A stretch of DNA of 64,000 nt from Sinomicrobium oceani (GCF_900119185.1 NZ_FPJE01000005.1:173125-237124); one strand, 5' to 3'. Counted from the stretch's first letter, positions 1 through 9,437 are shown. Notes: generated by a model not told the origin, from the letters alone. Translations and numbers: made by a program.

Positions 1-1
1 A

Positions 2-520
2 ATAAAGTTACTATCCGAGCAGGTCAGCTCTCAGGTAGAAAACAGTTTTTCGCTCGCCGCATGGAAACGGAGGCTAAAATCCTGGATCACCGGGGTTAAG
101 GAACACGACCTTATTTTATCGGAATTGGGAGACGTCTCTATCGAACAGGTTTTTGTCATCGAAAAAAATTCCGGGATCCTTCTCGGAAACTATGCCAAAA
201 GGGAAACCATAGATAAAGAGATGTTCTCCGGAATGCTAACGGCAATCAAATCGTTTGTCGAAGACGCATTCCGGCAAAAAGCCCAGAATCTGGAACTTAT
301 AGAATATGAACTGTACCATATTCACATACAAAGTTTTGTTTCGTATTACATTGCCGTAGTGGTCTCAGGACAATACAACACCCCGTTAAAAAACAAACTA
401 CAGGACACCATTTTCAAATTTTCGGAAAATTTCCTGAGCCTGATGCTCTACAATCCGGAAATCACACAAGATGATATTGTAAACGAACTAAATTTTTATT
501 TTAACGATGATCACATCTAA
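2..520 (+). CDS. Longin/Roadblock-like protein, 5' end outside window
   Basis: The frame is open from base 2, so the gene starts upstream of the window; the first in-window start codon (TTG at 125) is internal. The visible 172 residues begin with a basic amphipathic stretch and then an alternating alpha/beta segment (EQVFVIEKNSGILLGNYA ... GMLTAIKSFVEDAF ... YYIAVVVSG). This pattern resembles the longin/Roadblock fold found in partners of small GTPases, in which a strand-rich sheet carries a first-helix motif. Its stop codon overlaps the start of a Ras-like GTPase by 14 bases, so the two are almost certainly co-translated. By analogy with MglB next to MglA, the inferred role is a GTPase partner or regulator, but I did not recognise a specific family. 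Confidence 0.6.
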   Translation: MKLLSEQVSSQVENSFSLAAWKRRLKSWITGVKEHDLILSELGDVSIEQVFVIEKNSGILLGNYAKRETIDKEMFSGMLTAIKSFVEDAFRQKAQNLELIEYELYHIHIQSFVSYYIAVVVSGQYNTPLKNKLQDTIFKFSENFLSLMLYNPEITQDDIVNELNFYFNDDHI

Positions 521-992
521 AAAAATTGTTCTTTTGGGGCATTTTGGTGTCGGAAAAACGTCTTTGGTAAGACGTTTTGTAGAAGACTCCTTTTCGGACA
601 ATTACAAAGTTACCATTGGAGTACATATCCTAAAAAAAGAAGTTACTCTGCCCGAAAACCAGGTAAACCTGATTATCTGGGACATAGAGGGTAATGAAGA
701 TATTACGAAAACACGCTCCTCATACCTCCTGGGATCTCACGGCTTTATTTACGTGTTTGATACTACCCGGAAAACAACTTATGAAAATCTCGCTTCAGAC
801 CTGGAACACTTAAAGACTACATATAACAATGTCCCTGTGGTTGTGGTCGGGAACAAAAGTGACCTGGTCACCAGAAGTCACATGAAGGAGAACAAGGCTT
901 ATTTCAAACCGGTAGATTACTTCTCCAGTGCCAAGACAGGGGCCAATGTGGACACTATTTTTGAAGAACTTACCAAAAAAATAATCCTGTAA
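507..992 (+). CDS. Ras/Rab-like small GTPase
   Basis: A compact 161-residue P-loop GTPase. G1 is GHFGVGKTS (residues 11-19), the switch II region reads WDIEGNED where eukaryotic Rab proteins have WDTAGQE, G4 is GNKSD and G5 is SSAKTG. Absence of the usual Gln after DxxG (Asn here) suggests low intrinsic hydrolysis, so that a partner protein may be needed. There is no C-terminal CaaX-type cysteine. The gene overlaps the longin-like gene upstream by 14 bases and is followed one base later by a hybrid kinase, so the three form a translationally coupled signalling operon. Cytosolic. The family assignment is firm; the process controlled is unknown. Confidence 0.88.
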   Translation: MITSKKIVLLGHFGVGKTSLVRRFVEDSFSDNYKVTIGVHILKKEVTLPENQVNLIIWDIEGNEDITKTRSSYLLGSHGFIYVFDTTRKTTYENLASDLEHLKTTYNNVPVVVVGNKSDLVTRSHMKENKAYFKPVDYFSSAKTGANVDTIFEELTKKIIL

Positions 993-993
993 T

Positions 994-2502
994 ATGCTTG
1001 AATCCTATAAAGAGCAATTCTTATATCCCAAAGTTCAGTTTATTGTGATTTCGGGAGAAGGCAAGATCCTGGCTTCTGACGATATCCTTTTTCCGTTTGC
1101 GGAAAAGGAAAACATAGCAGATTGCCATCCCTTTTTCGAAAGTATCCTCCCGCTTATGGAGCCCAAAGAAGATGCACTCTCTTTTTCCTGTGTACATATA
1201 GGTGAAAAAATATGCGATATTAATTGCAGGACCTTTAAAGACAAACATCCCCTGATCACTATTCACGATCTGTCCGAACACTACGAATCGCTGCAGACCG
1301 TCGCACAGAAGCGGAACGAAACCCTCATCGAATCCGAAATACTGACACTGCAAAACACATATCTCAAAGAAAAAGAGGCTTTTAAACGAACGTTTATTGC
1401 TAATTTCAGTCATGAGATACGCAACCCCCTTACCGGGGTATTTTCCTTTACGGAAATGCTCGAAAAAACCAGTTTGTCCGACGAACAGTTCGACCTGGTT
1501 GAAGTGATCAAATCGCTCTGTCAGGATTTGAACATCATGATCAACGACATTCTTGACCTCTCCAAAATAGAAGTAGGCAAATTCGTGGTAAATAATGAAA
1601 TATTCGATTTTTCCGAGTTACTGCACTCCACGGAATTTATCTACACGACCAAAGCAAGGCAGAAAAACCTCAACTTCCGGATGCATGTCGACAAAAAACT
1701 GCCCAAATATATCGAGGGAGACAAAACACGCATAAAACAAATACTTACCAATGTCATAGAAAATGCCATCAAGTTCACGGAAAAAGGCGACATAGACCTG
1801 CATATAACATTAAATCACAAACGGGCGAACAAGGCGAATATACAATTTCGAATCACAGATACCGGAATAGGGATACCCAAAGAAGCTATTCATGATATTT
1901 TCACCAGTTTTTCCCAGGTACACAAAGACAACAAATATCCGGGAACTGGACTGGGGCTGACCATCGTAAAAAATCTCGTCACCCTGATGCAGGGAGATAT
2001 CTCGGCAGAAAGCGAGCCGGGTCGGGGAACTACTATTTCTTTCAATCTCAAACTCAGGTTTCCTCTCCATTACAAAGAAACCGCCAGGAAAGAAAAGGTG
2101 GAGAAAAAAGTGCTCTTCAACACAAAGAAAAAATACAACATCCTGTTGGTTGAAGACAATAAGATCAGTCAGATTATCGTATTGAAGATACTCTCTTCGC
2201 AGGGTTCTTTTTTTCTGGATATTGCCGAAAACGGCACTCAGGCCATGGAAAGAACCGAGGAAACCCGTTACGACCTTATTCTCCTGGATATAAGATTACC
2301 CGATGTAACAGGGTATGAACTTGCACCTGCACTGCGGAATCACGCAGAGAAAAAACATACCAAAACACCGATTATAGCCCTATCGGGAAGTATGCTCGGC
2401 GACGGAAAGCAAAAATACAGAAAAGCAGGAATTAACGATGCACTTCAGAAGCCTTTCCAGGAACAACAATTGCTGCAAAAGCTTCATAAACACCTGAAGT
2501 AG
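994..2502 (+). CDS. Hybrid sensor histidine kinase/response regulator
   Basis: A 502-residue soluble hybrid kinase with no membrane segment. Residues 1 to about 100 form a PAS-like input domain, followed by a short coiled coil (about 105-135). The HisKA motif FSHEIRNPLTG carries the phospho-accepting His140. The HATPase has DTGIGIP and the G-box GTGLGLTIV. A C-terminal receiver starts at LLVEDN with phospho-accepting Asp432 (LLDIRLPD) and conserved Ser and Lys (ALSGS, QKPF). No DNA-binding output is attached, so phosphate probably passes to another protein or the receiver has an allosteric role. It begins one base after the GTPase stop, which suggests that the GTPase module feeds into or is controlled by this kinase. 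Confidence 0.92.
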   Translation: MLESYKEQFLYPKVQFIVISGEGKILASDDILFPFAEKENIADCHPFFESILPLMEPKEDALSFSCVHIGEKICDINCRTFKDKHPLITIHDLSEHYESLQTVAQKRNETLIESEILTLQNTYLKEKEAFKRTFIANFSHEIRNPLTGVFSFTEMLEKTSLSDEQFDLVEVIKSLCQDLNIMINDILDLSKIEVGKFVVNNEIFDFSELLHSTEFIYTTKARQKNLNFRMHVDKKLPKYIEGDKTRIKQILTNVIENAIKFTEKGDIDLHITLNHKRANKANIQFRITDTGIGIPKEAIHDIFTSFSQVHKDNKYPGTGLGLTIVKNLVTLMQGDISAESEPGRGTTISFNLKLRFPLHYKETARKEKVEKKVLFNTKKKYNILLVEDNKISQIIVLKILSSQGSFFLDIAENGTQAMERTEETRYDLILLDIRLPDVTGYELAPALRNHAEKKHTKTPIIALSGSMLGDGKQKYRKAGINDALQKPFQEQQLLQKLHKHLK

Positions 2503-2515
2503 AAGCGTTGAACAA

Positions 2516-2536
2516 CCCCGGTTCAAAAAACCGGGG
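2516..2536. terminator. Candidate bidirectional terminator hairpin
   Basis: A perfect 8-bp stem CCCCGGTT/AACCGGGG with a 5-base loop lies between the convergent kinase and TerB-like genes. It lacks a long T tract on either side, so efficiency is uncertain. Confidence 0.5.
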
Positions 2537-2541
2537 AGATC

Positions 2542-2973
2542 CTATCTGTTCATATGCTTCATCTCTTCCTTAAATGTATCCAGGTCTACACCATGAGATA
2601 CCAGGTCATACGCTTTGGCTATAATATATTTGATGTTGCCGGGAGTGAAGCCGAGTCCTACTGCCAGTTTAGACAATACACTGGTTTCTTCTTCATCTGC
2701 AATATGATCGGCATAAACCATACGGGTCAGATCATAAAGCCTTTCCAGCCGTGAATCGTAGAAAAAAGGAGGGTTGATCGGATACTTCTCCGGGTTTTTA
2801 AGAACCGCGGCATAATCTTCTTCCGAAATATTAAGATTATGAGCAAGGCGATCGAGGAACGCTTTTTCTTCCGGGTTTATAGCTCCGTCAGAAAGTGCCA
2901 CACGGACTATCGCCGCGAAATGATCCCTGTTACGCTCCAAAAATGCATTCGAATATAAATCTAAGATTGACAT
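2542..2973 (-). CDS. TerB-family tellurite-resistance-like protein
   Basis: An all-helical protein of 143 residues beginning MSILDLYSN. It has the TerB-like acidic pattern (VALSDGAINPEEKAFLDRLA near the N terminus, then VYADHIADEEE), typical of Ca/Mg-binding-like helical bundles. The frame extends 21 codons further upstream, but the start at 2973 is preceded by an AAGAGG ribosome-binding site five bases away and fits the family N terminus, so it was chosen. These small cytosolic proteins are common in Flavobacteriia; tellurite resistance itself is not implied and the function is unknown. Confidence 0.8.
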   Translation of the reverse strand: MSILDLYSNAFLERNRDHFAAIVRVALSDGAINPEEKAFLDRLAHNLNISEEDYAAVLKNPEKYPINPPFFYDSRLERLYDLTRMVYADHIADEEETSVLSKLAVGLGFTPGNIKYIIAKAYDLVSHGVDLDTFKEEMKHMNR

Positions 2974-3130
2974 ACCTCTTATTGTTAAATCTTCAAATTT
3001 TGCGCAAATATACATCTTTATACCAAACACGAACAAGATACATCTCCAATATTAAACCGTATCGCAGAACAGGCAACTCCCCTCCCCGTTCATATTTAAT
3101 CCGTTAATACGGTTACAAATCGGTTTTTAT

Positions 3131-3138
3131 TACCTTTG
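3131..3138 (+). promoter_or_regulatory. Bacteroidota -7 box for mfd
   Basis: TACCTTTG matches TAnnTTTG. It contains the TTG codon at 3136, so the mfd reading frame cannot begin there: transcription would start about 5-8 bases downstream. Confidence 0.65.
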
Positions 3139-3153
3139 CACAAAATTTATAAT

Positions 3154-6100
3154 GTGAGCAAGACCCATGCCTCGCCAGTTTCACTCCCGCCATCCATCGG
3201 GACAATGGGAACAGAACAGTCTCCGCAAACGCGAAAACTGCAGGACGCTATTGCCCGGATCCAACCTCCGCAACGCATATATCTCAACGGACTCATAGGA
3301 TCTTCGCTTTCGTTTGTCATTGCCGACAGTTTTAAAAACAACGACCTTCCCTACCTGTTGATACTCAACGACAAGGAAGAAGCAGCCTATTACCTCAACG
3401 ACCTGGAACAACTTATCGGCGAAGAACACGTGTTGTTTTATCCCGGAAGCTACCGAAGGCCCTACCAGATCGAAGAGACGGATAATGCCAACGTACTGCT
3501 TCGGGCAGAAGTACTGAACCGCCTGAACTCGCGTAAAAAACCTGCGTTGATCGTCACCTATCCCGATGCCCTCTTCGAGAAGGTTGTTACCCGGAAAGAG
3601 CTGGAAAAAAATACGCTGAAAATGAAAGTAGGCGAAACCATTGCTCCCGATTTCATCAATGAAGTCCTGTTCGAATACCGTTTTAAGAGAGTGGACTTCG
3701 TTTCCGAACCCGGCGAATTTTCGGTACGTGGCGGGATCATAGATGTGTTCTCCTTTTCCAATGACGAACCCTACAGGATTGAGTTTTTCGGTGACGAAGT
3801 AGACAGTATCCGAACCTTTGATGTGGAAACACAGCTTTCCGTACACAAGCTCAACAAAATTACGATTATTCCGAATGTAGAGAATAAAGTCCGGAATGAA
3901 TCCAGAGAAGGTTTTCTGGAATATATTTCACCGAAAACCGTTGTTTTCTTCCAGAGTTACGAAATTTTGTCATCGCGGATAGATTCGTTATTCCGGAAAG
4001 CTGAAGAGGCTTTTGCATCACTTTCTACCGAAACAAAGCACGCTTCTCCTCATGAACTTTTCTGTACTCCAAAACACATTCACGAGCAATTGTCCCGTTT
4101 GGTCGTAGCGGAGACCGGAAACCAGTCCGGAATCGCATTCCGGCATAAAGCGAAGGAAAAACACGGAGAGATCATTACGTTCCGCACCAGACCACAGCCT
4201 TCGTTCAACAAACAGTTTGACCTCCTGATCGAAGATCTCGACAGGAACCGGGCCGATGGCTACACCAACTACATCTTCTGTGTCAGCGAGCAGCAGGCCA
4301 AACGCTTTCACGATATTTTCGAGGAGATCGAGGGTGAGGTCTATTACAAAACGATCGTTTTCCCCATATACCAGGGTTTTATCGATGATGACCGAAAGAT
4401 GGTCTGTTATACGGACCATCAGATCTTTGAACGTTATCATAAATTTCACCTCAAGAATGGTTATGCAAAAAAACAGGCCATAACCCTCAAAGAACTGACC
4501 CAGCTCGAGATCGGCGATTATGTAACCCATATAGATCACGGTATCGGTAAGTTCGGCGGACTACAGAAGATACAGGTGGAAGGCAAACTCCAGGAAGCCA
4601 TAAAACTCGTGTATGGCGACGGGGATATCCTGTATGTAAGTATTCACTCCCTGCACAAGATCACCAAATACAACGGTAAGGACGGCAAACCTCCCAAGAT
4701 ATTCAAACTGGGAAGCAGTGCTTGGAAAAACCTGAAAAAGAAAACCAAAAGCCGGGTCAAGGAAATAGCATTCAGCCTTATAAATTTATACGCCAAACGA
4801 CGGACAGAAAAAGGATATTCCTACGCTCCGGACAGTTACCTGCAACACGAACTCGAAGCCTCCTTCATTTATGAGGACACCCCCGACCAGAGCAAAGCGA
4901 CACAGGATGTTAAAAACGACATGGAAAGCGAACATCCGATGGACCGGCTTGTTTGCGGCGATGTAGGGTTCGGAAAAACGGAAGTTGCCATCAGGGCCGC
5001 ATTCAAAGCGGTAGACAACAGCAAGCAGGTGGCTATTCTGGTCCCTACCACCATACTTGCCTTTCAGCATTACAAGACTTTCAGTGAGCGGCTCAAAGAT
5101 CTGCCCGTCACCGTAGATTACCTCAATCGTTTCCGTACAGCCAGAGAAAAAAGGGATATCCTTGAAAAGCTCGGAACAGGACAGATCGATATTATCATCG
5201 GAACGCATCAGTTGGTTAATAAAAATGTACAATTCAAAGACCTGGGATTGCTCATCGTAGATGAAGAACAAAAATTCGGGGTAGCCGCCAAGGAAAAACT
5301 AAAGAACCTGAAAGAAAATGTCGACGTTCTTACGCTAACGGCCACGCCTATTCCCAGGACACTGCAGTTCAGCCTTATGGCTGCAAGGGATTTATCCGTG
5401 ATCACCACCCCCCCGCCCAACCGTTACCCTATAGAGAGCCATGTGATACAGTTTAACGAAGAGATCATCCGCGATGCGGTATCCTATGAAATACAACGCG
5501 GAGGGCAGGTCTTTTTTATTCATAACCGCATAGAAAACATCAAGGAAGTCGCCGGCATGATCCAGCGGCTGGTCCCCGATGCCAAGGTAGGTATAGGACA
5601 CGGCCAGATGGAAGGAAAAAAACTGGAACAGCTCATGCTCGGTTTTATGAACGGAGAATTTGATGTCCTGATCTCCACAACCATTATCGAAAGTGGTCTT
5701 GATGTTCCTAATGCCAATACGATCTTTATCAATAATGCCAATAATTTCGGGTTGAGCGACCTGCACCAGATGCGGGGACGTGTCGGCCGGAGTAATAAAA
5801 AGGCTTTTTGTTATTTCATTACCCCGCCCTATTCGGCCATGACCGAAGATGCCCGTAAACGAATACAGGCGCTGGAACAATTCACCGAACTGGGAAGTGG
5901 TTTTAATATTGCCATGAAAGACCTGGAAATCCGTGGTGCGGGTGACCTACTCGGCGGAGAACAAAGCGGATTTATTAACGATATCGGTTTTGACACTTAC
6001 CAGAAGATACTGAGCGAAGCCATAGAGGAACTCAAGGAAAACGAATTCAAGGACCTTTATCCGCAGGATGAAGAAACACGGGAATATGTCAAAGATACCC

Positions 6101-6585
6101 AGATCGATACCGATTTCGAACTGCTCTTCCCGGACGAATACGTCAACAATATTACCGAAAGGCTCAACCTGTACAACCGTCTGAGCACGATTACGACCGA
6201 AGAAGAACTCGAAAAGTACGAAACAGACCTCATTGACCGTTTCGGTCCCCTTCCCCGACAGGTAAAAGACCTCCTGAACAGTGTACGGATCAAGTGGATT
6301 GCTTCGGAAGCCGGGCTGGAAAAAGTAGTACTTAAACACGGTAAAATGGTCGGTTATTTCATTGCCGATCAACAGAGCAGTTTTTACCAGAGTAAAACCT
6401 TCAACCGCGTGATCCGGACCGTACAGCAAAACCCGGCCCTGTGCAAAATGAAAGAAAAGAATACCCGTCTCGGCGGATTGAGGCTTTTACTTACTTTTGA
6501 CCATATCACCTCGGTCAACAAGGCTTTGAAGGCCCTGAGCCCTTTTGTGGTCAAAGAAGCAGCACACTCCGAAACCGGATATTAA
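3154..6585 (+). CDS. mfd: Transcription-repair coupling factor Mfd
   Basis: An ATP-dependent translocase that removes stalled RNA polymerase at DNA lesions and recruits UvrA. About 1,143 residues. The order is a UvrB-like N-terminal module, a CarD-like RNA-polymerase-interacting domain (near LEIGDYVTHIDHGIGKFGG), a superfamily 2 motor with Walker A GDVGFGKTE (Lys608), motif II DEEQ, TATPIPRTLQ, IIESGLDVPNANT and QMRGRVGRS, and the C-terminal regulatory domain. The start is ambiguous. GTG at 3154 gives an N terminus VSKTHA like relatives and follows the promoter by about 10 bases; ATG at 3205 is the alternative. The TTG at 3136 lies inside the -7 box and is rejected. The gene is monocistronic, ending in its own terminator. 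Confidence 0.95.
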   Translation: MSKTHASPVSLPPSIGTMGTEQSPQTRKLQDAIARIQPPQRIYLNGLIGSSLSFVIADSFKNNDLPYLLILNDKEEAAYYLNDLEQLIGEEHVLFYPGSYRRPYQIEETDNANVLLRAEVLNRLNSRKKPALIVTYPDALFEKVVTRKELEKNTLKMKVGETIAPDFINEVLFEYRFKRVDFVSEPGEFSVRGGIIDVFSFSNDEPYRIEFFGDEVDSIRTFDVETQLSVHKLNKITIIPNVENKVRNESREGFLEYISPKTVVFFQSYEILSSRIDSLFRKAEEAFASLSTETKHASPHELFCTPKHIHEQLSRLVVAETGNQSGIAFRHKAKEKHGEIITFRTRPQPSFNKQFDLLIEDLDRNRADGYTNYIFCVSEQQAKRFHDIFEEIEGEVYYKTIVFPIYQGFIDDDRKMVCYTDHQIFERYHKFHLKNGYAKKQAITLKELTQLEIGDYVTHIDHGIGKFGGLQKIQVEGKLQEAIKLVYGDGDILYVSIHSLHKITKYNGKDGKPPKIFKLGSSAWKNLKKKTKSRVKEIAFSLINLYAKRRTEKGYSYAPDSYLQHELEASFIYEDTPDQSKATQDVKNDMESEHPMDRLVCGDVGFGKTEVAIRAAFKAVDNSKQVAILVPTTILAFQHYKTFSERLKDLPVTVDYLNRFRTAREKRDILEKLGTGQIDIIIGTHQLVNKNVQFKDLGLLIVDEEQKFGVAAKEKLKNLKENVDVLTLTATPIPRTLQFSLMAARDLSVITTPPPNRYPIESHVIQFNEEIIRDAVSYEIQRGGQVFFIHNRIENIKEVAGMIQRLVPDAKVGIGHGQMEGKKLEQLMLGFMNGEFDVLISTTIIESGLDVPNANTIFINNANNFGLSDLHQMRGRVGRSNKKAFCYFITPPYSAMTEDARKRIQALEQFTELGSGFNIAMKDLEIRGAGDLLGGEQSGFINDIGFDTYQKILSEAIEELKENEFKDLYPQDEETREYVKDTQIDTDFELLFPDEYVNNITERLNLYNRLSTITTEEELEKYETDLIDRFGPLPRQVKDLLNSVRIKWIASEAGLEKVVLKHGKMVGYFIADQQSSFYQSKTFNRVIRTVQQNPALCKMKEKNTRLGGLRLLLTFDHITSVNKALKALSPFVVKEAAHSETGY

Positions 6586-6598
6586 AAAAACAGAGTAC

Positions 6599-6634
6599 AA
6601 CAGGAGTGATTTCTTTCGGAATCCTCCTGTTTTT
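6599..6634 (+). terminator. Rho-independent terminator of mfd
   Basis: Stem AACAGGAG (6599-6606) pairs with CTCCTGTT (6624-6631), continued by GATT/AATC across a one-base bulge, and is followed by a run of T. Confidence 0.8.
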
Positions 6635-6677
6635 ACATTAAACCGTTATCTTAGCAATATCCGAATTCCTAATTCGC

Positions 6678-6685
6678 TATATTTG
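6678..6685 (+). promoter_or_regulatory. Bacteroidota -7 box for ftsX operon
   Basis: TATATTTG matches TAnnTTTG, 30 bases upstream of the ftsX start; no clear TTTG element at -33. Confidence 0.6.
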
Positions 6686-6715
6686 CATGAAAGCCGGATA
6701 AATATGTCATAAGCC

Positions 6716-7594
6716 ATGAGCAAATCTTTTGAAAGATATCAAAAACGGAGACTGATCTCTTCGTATTTCTCTGTTATCTTAAGTATTTCTTTAGTCCTTT
6801 TCCTTTTGGGAATGCTCGGTCTTCTGGTCATCAACACCAAGAAACTCGCAGATCATTTCAAGGAGCAGGTCGCTGTTTCTATATTCCTGAAAGACGATGC
6901 CAAAAAAGTAGAAATAGACCAGCTACAAAAAGGCCTGGCCCTGGCAGAATACACAAAGTCGGTAGAATTTGTCTCTAAAGAAGCTGCCGCGGAAGCCCAG
7001 AGTGCCGAGATCGGGGAAGACTTCATGAAATTTCTGGGGTCAAATCCCCTGCAAAACTCTATAGATGTACGGCTGAAAGCGGATTATGTCGATGCTGTAA
7101 AATTAGAAGAAATTGCCACTGAGATCGCTGCTAAGGATTTCGTAGACGAAGTCTCTTATGACCGCCCGTTGATAACACTACTTAACGACAACATCAGAAG
7201 ACTTAGTTTCTGGATACTTCTGGTCAGTGCAGCCTTTACGATCATAGCGGTTCTGCTTATTAACAGCTCCATCCGCCTGTCTATTTACTCCAAACGTTTT
7301 ATCATAAAAACCATGCAAATGGTAGGGGCCACAAAACAATTCATCCGGCGTCCTTTTATATGGACCAGTGTAAAACTCGGCATGATTGGTGCCGTAATAG
7401 CTGTAATAGCCATGGGAATATGCCTTTACTATTTCAATGAAAGATTCCCGGAACTCAACCTCATGCAAGACCCGACCTGGTTGGTCCTTCTGTTTATCGG
7501 CATCTTCCTGATGGGCGCGATAATAAGCTGGATAAGTACCTATTTTGCCGCGCAACGGTTCCTGAACCTGAGAACGGACGACCTGTATTACTAA
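6716..7594 (+). CDS. ftsX: Cell division protein FtsX
   Basis: The permease-like subunit of the FtsEX complex, which couples cytoplasmic ATP hydrolysis by FtsE to peptidoglycan hydrolases at the septum. 292 residues: an N-terminal cytoplasmic helix, TM1 (about 20-42), a periplasmic domain of about 115 residues (SIFLKDDAKK ... PLITLLNDNI), then three more TM segments. The FtsX hallmark after TM2 (YSKRFIIKTMQMVGATKQFI) is present. ftsE is not adjacent, as is usual in Bacteroidota. First gene of a five-gene plus-strand run with the DUF3098 gene, uppP and truB. Confidence 0.93.
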   Translation: MSKSFERYQKRRLISSYFSVILSISLVLFLLGMLGLLVINTKKLADHFKEQVAVSIFLKDDAKKVEIDQLQKGLALAEYTKSVEFVSKEAAAEAQSAEIGEDFMKFLGSNPLQNSIDVRLKADYVDAVKLEEIATEIAAKDFVDEVSYDRPLITLLNDNIRRLSFWILLVSAAFTIIAVLLINSSIRLSIYSKRFIIKTMQMVGATKQFIRRPFIWTSVKLGMIGAVIAVIAMGICLYYFNERFPELNLMQDPTWLVLLFIGIFLMGAIISWISTYFAAQRFLNLRTDDLYY

Positions 7595-7613
7595 ACCCGG
7601 AAAAAGCTAAAAA

Positions 7614-7880
7614 ATGCAAAAAAAAGATAAGAACACTACACCTCAGGAATTTATATTCGAGAAAAAAAACTATACGATTATGTTTGCCGGGCTGGCCTGT
7701 ATTGCCCTGGGCTTTATTCTCATGAGCGGGGGAGGTACGGATAACCCGGATGTCTTCAACCCCGAGATCTTCAGCTTCAGACGTATCCGCCTGGCCCCCA
7801 CCCTTGTTATTCTGGGTTTTGCCCTGGAGATTTACGCCATTTTGGTGCCCGCGAAAAAAAAGAAAGCACAGGACAAATAA
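7614..7880 (+). CDS. DUF3098 small membrane protein
   Basis: An 88-residue protein with two predicted TM helices (about 27-42 and 60-78), separated by a short loop carrying GGGTDNPDVFNPEIFSFRRI, the DUF3098 signature. A Lys-rich C-terminal tail suggests that both ends are cytoplasmic. It sits 19 bases after ftsX and 64 bases before uppP, the order usual in Bacteroidota, which hints at a role in envelope biogenesis or division. No biochemical function is known to me. Confidence 0.85.
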   Translation: MQKKDKNTTPQEFIFEKKNYTIMFAGLACIALGFILMSGGGTDNPDVFNPEIFSFRRIRLAPTLVILGFALEIYAILVPAKKKKAQDK

Positions 7881-7944
7881 AACCTGAAAACTTTCGTTTT
7901 GGCTTGAGCAGCCATATTTTCCGCACCAAAAACGATTAAGACAC

Positions 7945-8745
7945 ATGGATATTATCGACGCTATCATCCTTGGGATCATCCAGGGACTTACCGAATTTTT
8001 GCCTGTCTCCTCCAGCGGACACCTGGAACTTGGAAAAGCACTGCTTGGTGACAATTCCATCCCCCAGGAGAGTCTTATTTTTACCATTGTCCTGCACTTT
8101 GCTACGGCTTTGAGCACTATCGTGGTATTCCGTAAGGAGGTTCAGGAAATTGTCGGGGGGTTATTCCAGTTTCGCTGGAACGAAGAGACCCGGTTTTCAC
8201 TGAAGATCATCATATCCATGATCCCTGCGGTTTTTATTGGCCTGTTCTTCGAAAAACAACTCGAACAGCTTTTCGGAGAAAACATACAGCTGGTAGGTTT
8301 TATGCTGCTCATCACAGCCCTGCTGCTGTTTCTTGCCGACCGGGCCAAAGACACTTCGAAAAACGTTACTTACGGCAACGCTTTTATCATCGGAGTATCA
8401 CAGGCCATTGCCATGCTTCCGGGAATTTCGAGAAGCGGTTCTACCATTTCGACCTCCGTATTGCTTGGAATCGATAAATCAAAAGCAGCCAGGTTTTCTT
8501 TTTTAATGGTCGTCCCACTGATCTTCGGAAGCATTGCCAAAGAAATCATTTACGGCAAGATAAGTTACGATTCCCAGCAATTTACTCCGCTGGCCATAGG
8601 TTTTGTCGCTGCATTTATTTCGGGACTCTTTGCCTGTACCTGGATGATAAAGCTGGTTAAAAACAGTAAGCTGACATATTTCGCCATATATTGCCTCATC
8701 GTAGGAGCCATTACTATTGTCTATTCCTTTTTTACCGGTTTATAA
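7945..8745 (+). CDS. uppP: Undecaprenyl-diphosphatase UppP/BacA
   Basis: An integral membrane enzyme that dephosphorylates undecaprenyl pyrophosphate so that the lipid carrier can be reused for peptidoglycan and polysaccharide synthesis; also linked to bacitracin resistance. 266 residues and about eight TM helices. Both catalytic motifs are present: GLTEFLPVSSSGHL near the N terminus and PGISRSGSTI in the middle. The last base of its stop codon is the first base of the truB ATG, so translation of the two is coupled. Confidence 0.96.
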   Translation: MDIIDAIILGIIQGLTEFLPVSSSGHLELGKALLGDNSIPQESLIFTIVLHFATALSTIVVFRKEVQEIVGGLFQFRWNEETRFSLKIIISMIPAVFIGLFFEKQLEQLFGENIQLVGFMLLITALLLFLADRAKDTSKNVTYGNAFIIGVSQAIAMLPGISRSGSTISTSVLLGIDKSKAARFSFLMVVPLIFGSIAKEIIYGKISYDSQQFTPLAIGFVAAFISGLFACTWMIKLVKNSKLTYFAIYCLIVGAITIVYSFFTGL

Positions 8746-9437
8746 TGTATTCGGAAGAAGAATTTAAAAACGGAACGATATTACTCATCGACAAGCCCCT
8801 CCACTGGTCGTCTTTCCAGGCCGTCAACAAAATCAAATGGGCCATCCGTAAAAAGTACGGTCTAAAAAAGATCAAGGTAGGTCATGCCGGGACTCTGGAT
8901 CCGCTCGCAACAGGGTTACTGATTATATGCACCGGAAAATTCACGAAAAAAATACCGGAACTGCAAGGGCAGGTCAAAGAATATACGGGTACGATATCAA
9001 TAGGGGCTACTACACCATCTTATGACCTGGAAACCGAAACGGACCAGACCTATCCGACCCAACATATTACCGAAGAAAAGATACATCATACTACTGCCGG
9101 ATTCATTGGTGATATCGAACAGGTGCCCCCGGTATTCTCAGCGATTAAAAAAGACGGTAAACGCCTTTATGAACATGCGAGAAAGGGAGAGCATGTAGAA
9201 ATAGCCTCCCGAACCATAAATATCAGTGTTTTCGATATCACTACCATCCGCTTTCCGGAATTGTCATTTCGCGTGGTTTGCAGCAAAGGAACATATATTC
9301 GTTCACTGGCACACGATTTTGGAAAAGCGCTACAATCCGGCGCGCACCTCTCTTCCCTGCGACGAACCGGAATAGGTGAATACCGTGTGGACAACGCCAT
9401 CTCTCCCGAAGAATTCGTAGCCCGGCTGAATCCGTAA
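8745..9437 (+). CDS. truB: tRNA pseudouridine(55) synthase TruB
   Basis: Converts U55 of the T loop of tRNAs to pseudouridine. 230 residues, with the catalytic motif GHAGTLDPLATG containing the nucleophilic Asp, followed by the conserved KEYTGTI and a substrate-binding strand (SKGTYIRSLAHDFG). The frame is open 18 codons upstream, but that part lies within uppP; the ATG at 8745 (MYSEEEFKNG) overlaps the uppP stop by one base and gives the usual family N terminus. Bacteroidota TruB proteins are short and often lack a PUA domain, as here. Confidence 0.95.
   Translation: MYSEEEFKNGTILLIDKPLHWSSFQAVNKIKWAIRKKYGLKKIKVGHAGTLDPLATGLLIICTGKFTKKIPELQGQVKEYTGTISIGATTPSYDLETETDQTYPTQHITEEKIHHTTAGFIGDIEQVPPVFSAIKKDGKRLYEHARKGEHVEIASRTINISVFDITTIRFPELSFRVVCSKGTYIRSLAHDFGKALQSGAHLSSLRRTGIGEYRVDNAISPEEFVARLNP

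Noticed and set aside
3136..3153. TTG start for mfd at 3136
   Set aside because: The codon lies inside the TAnnTTTG promoter box, upstream of the predicted transcript start.
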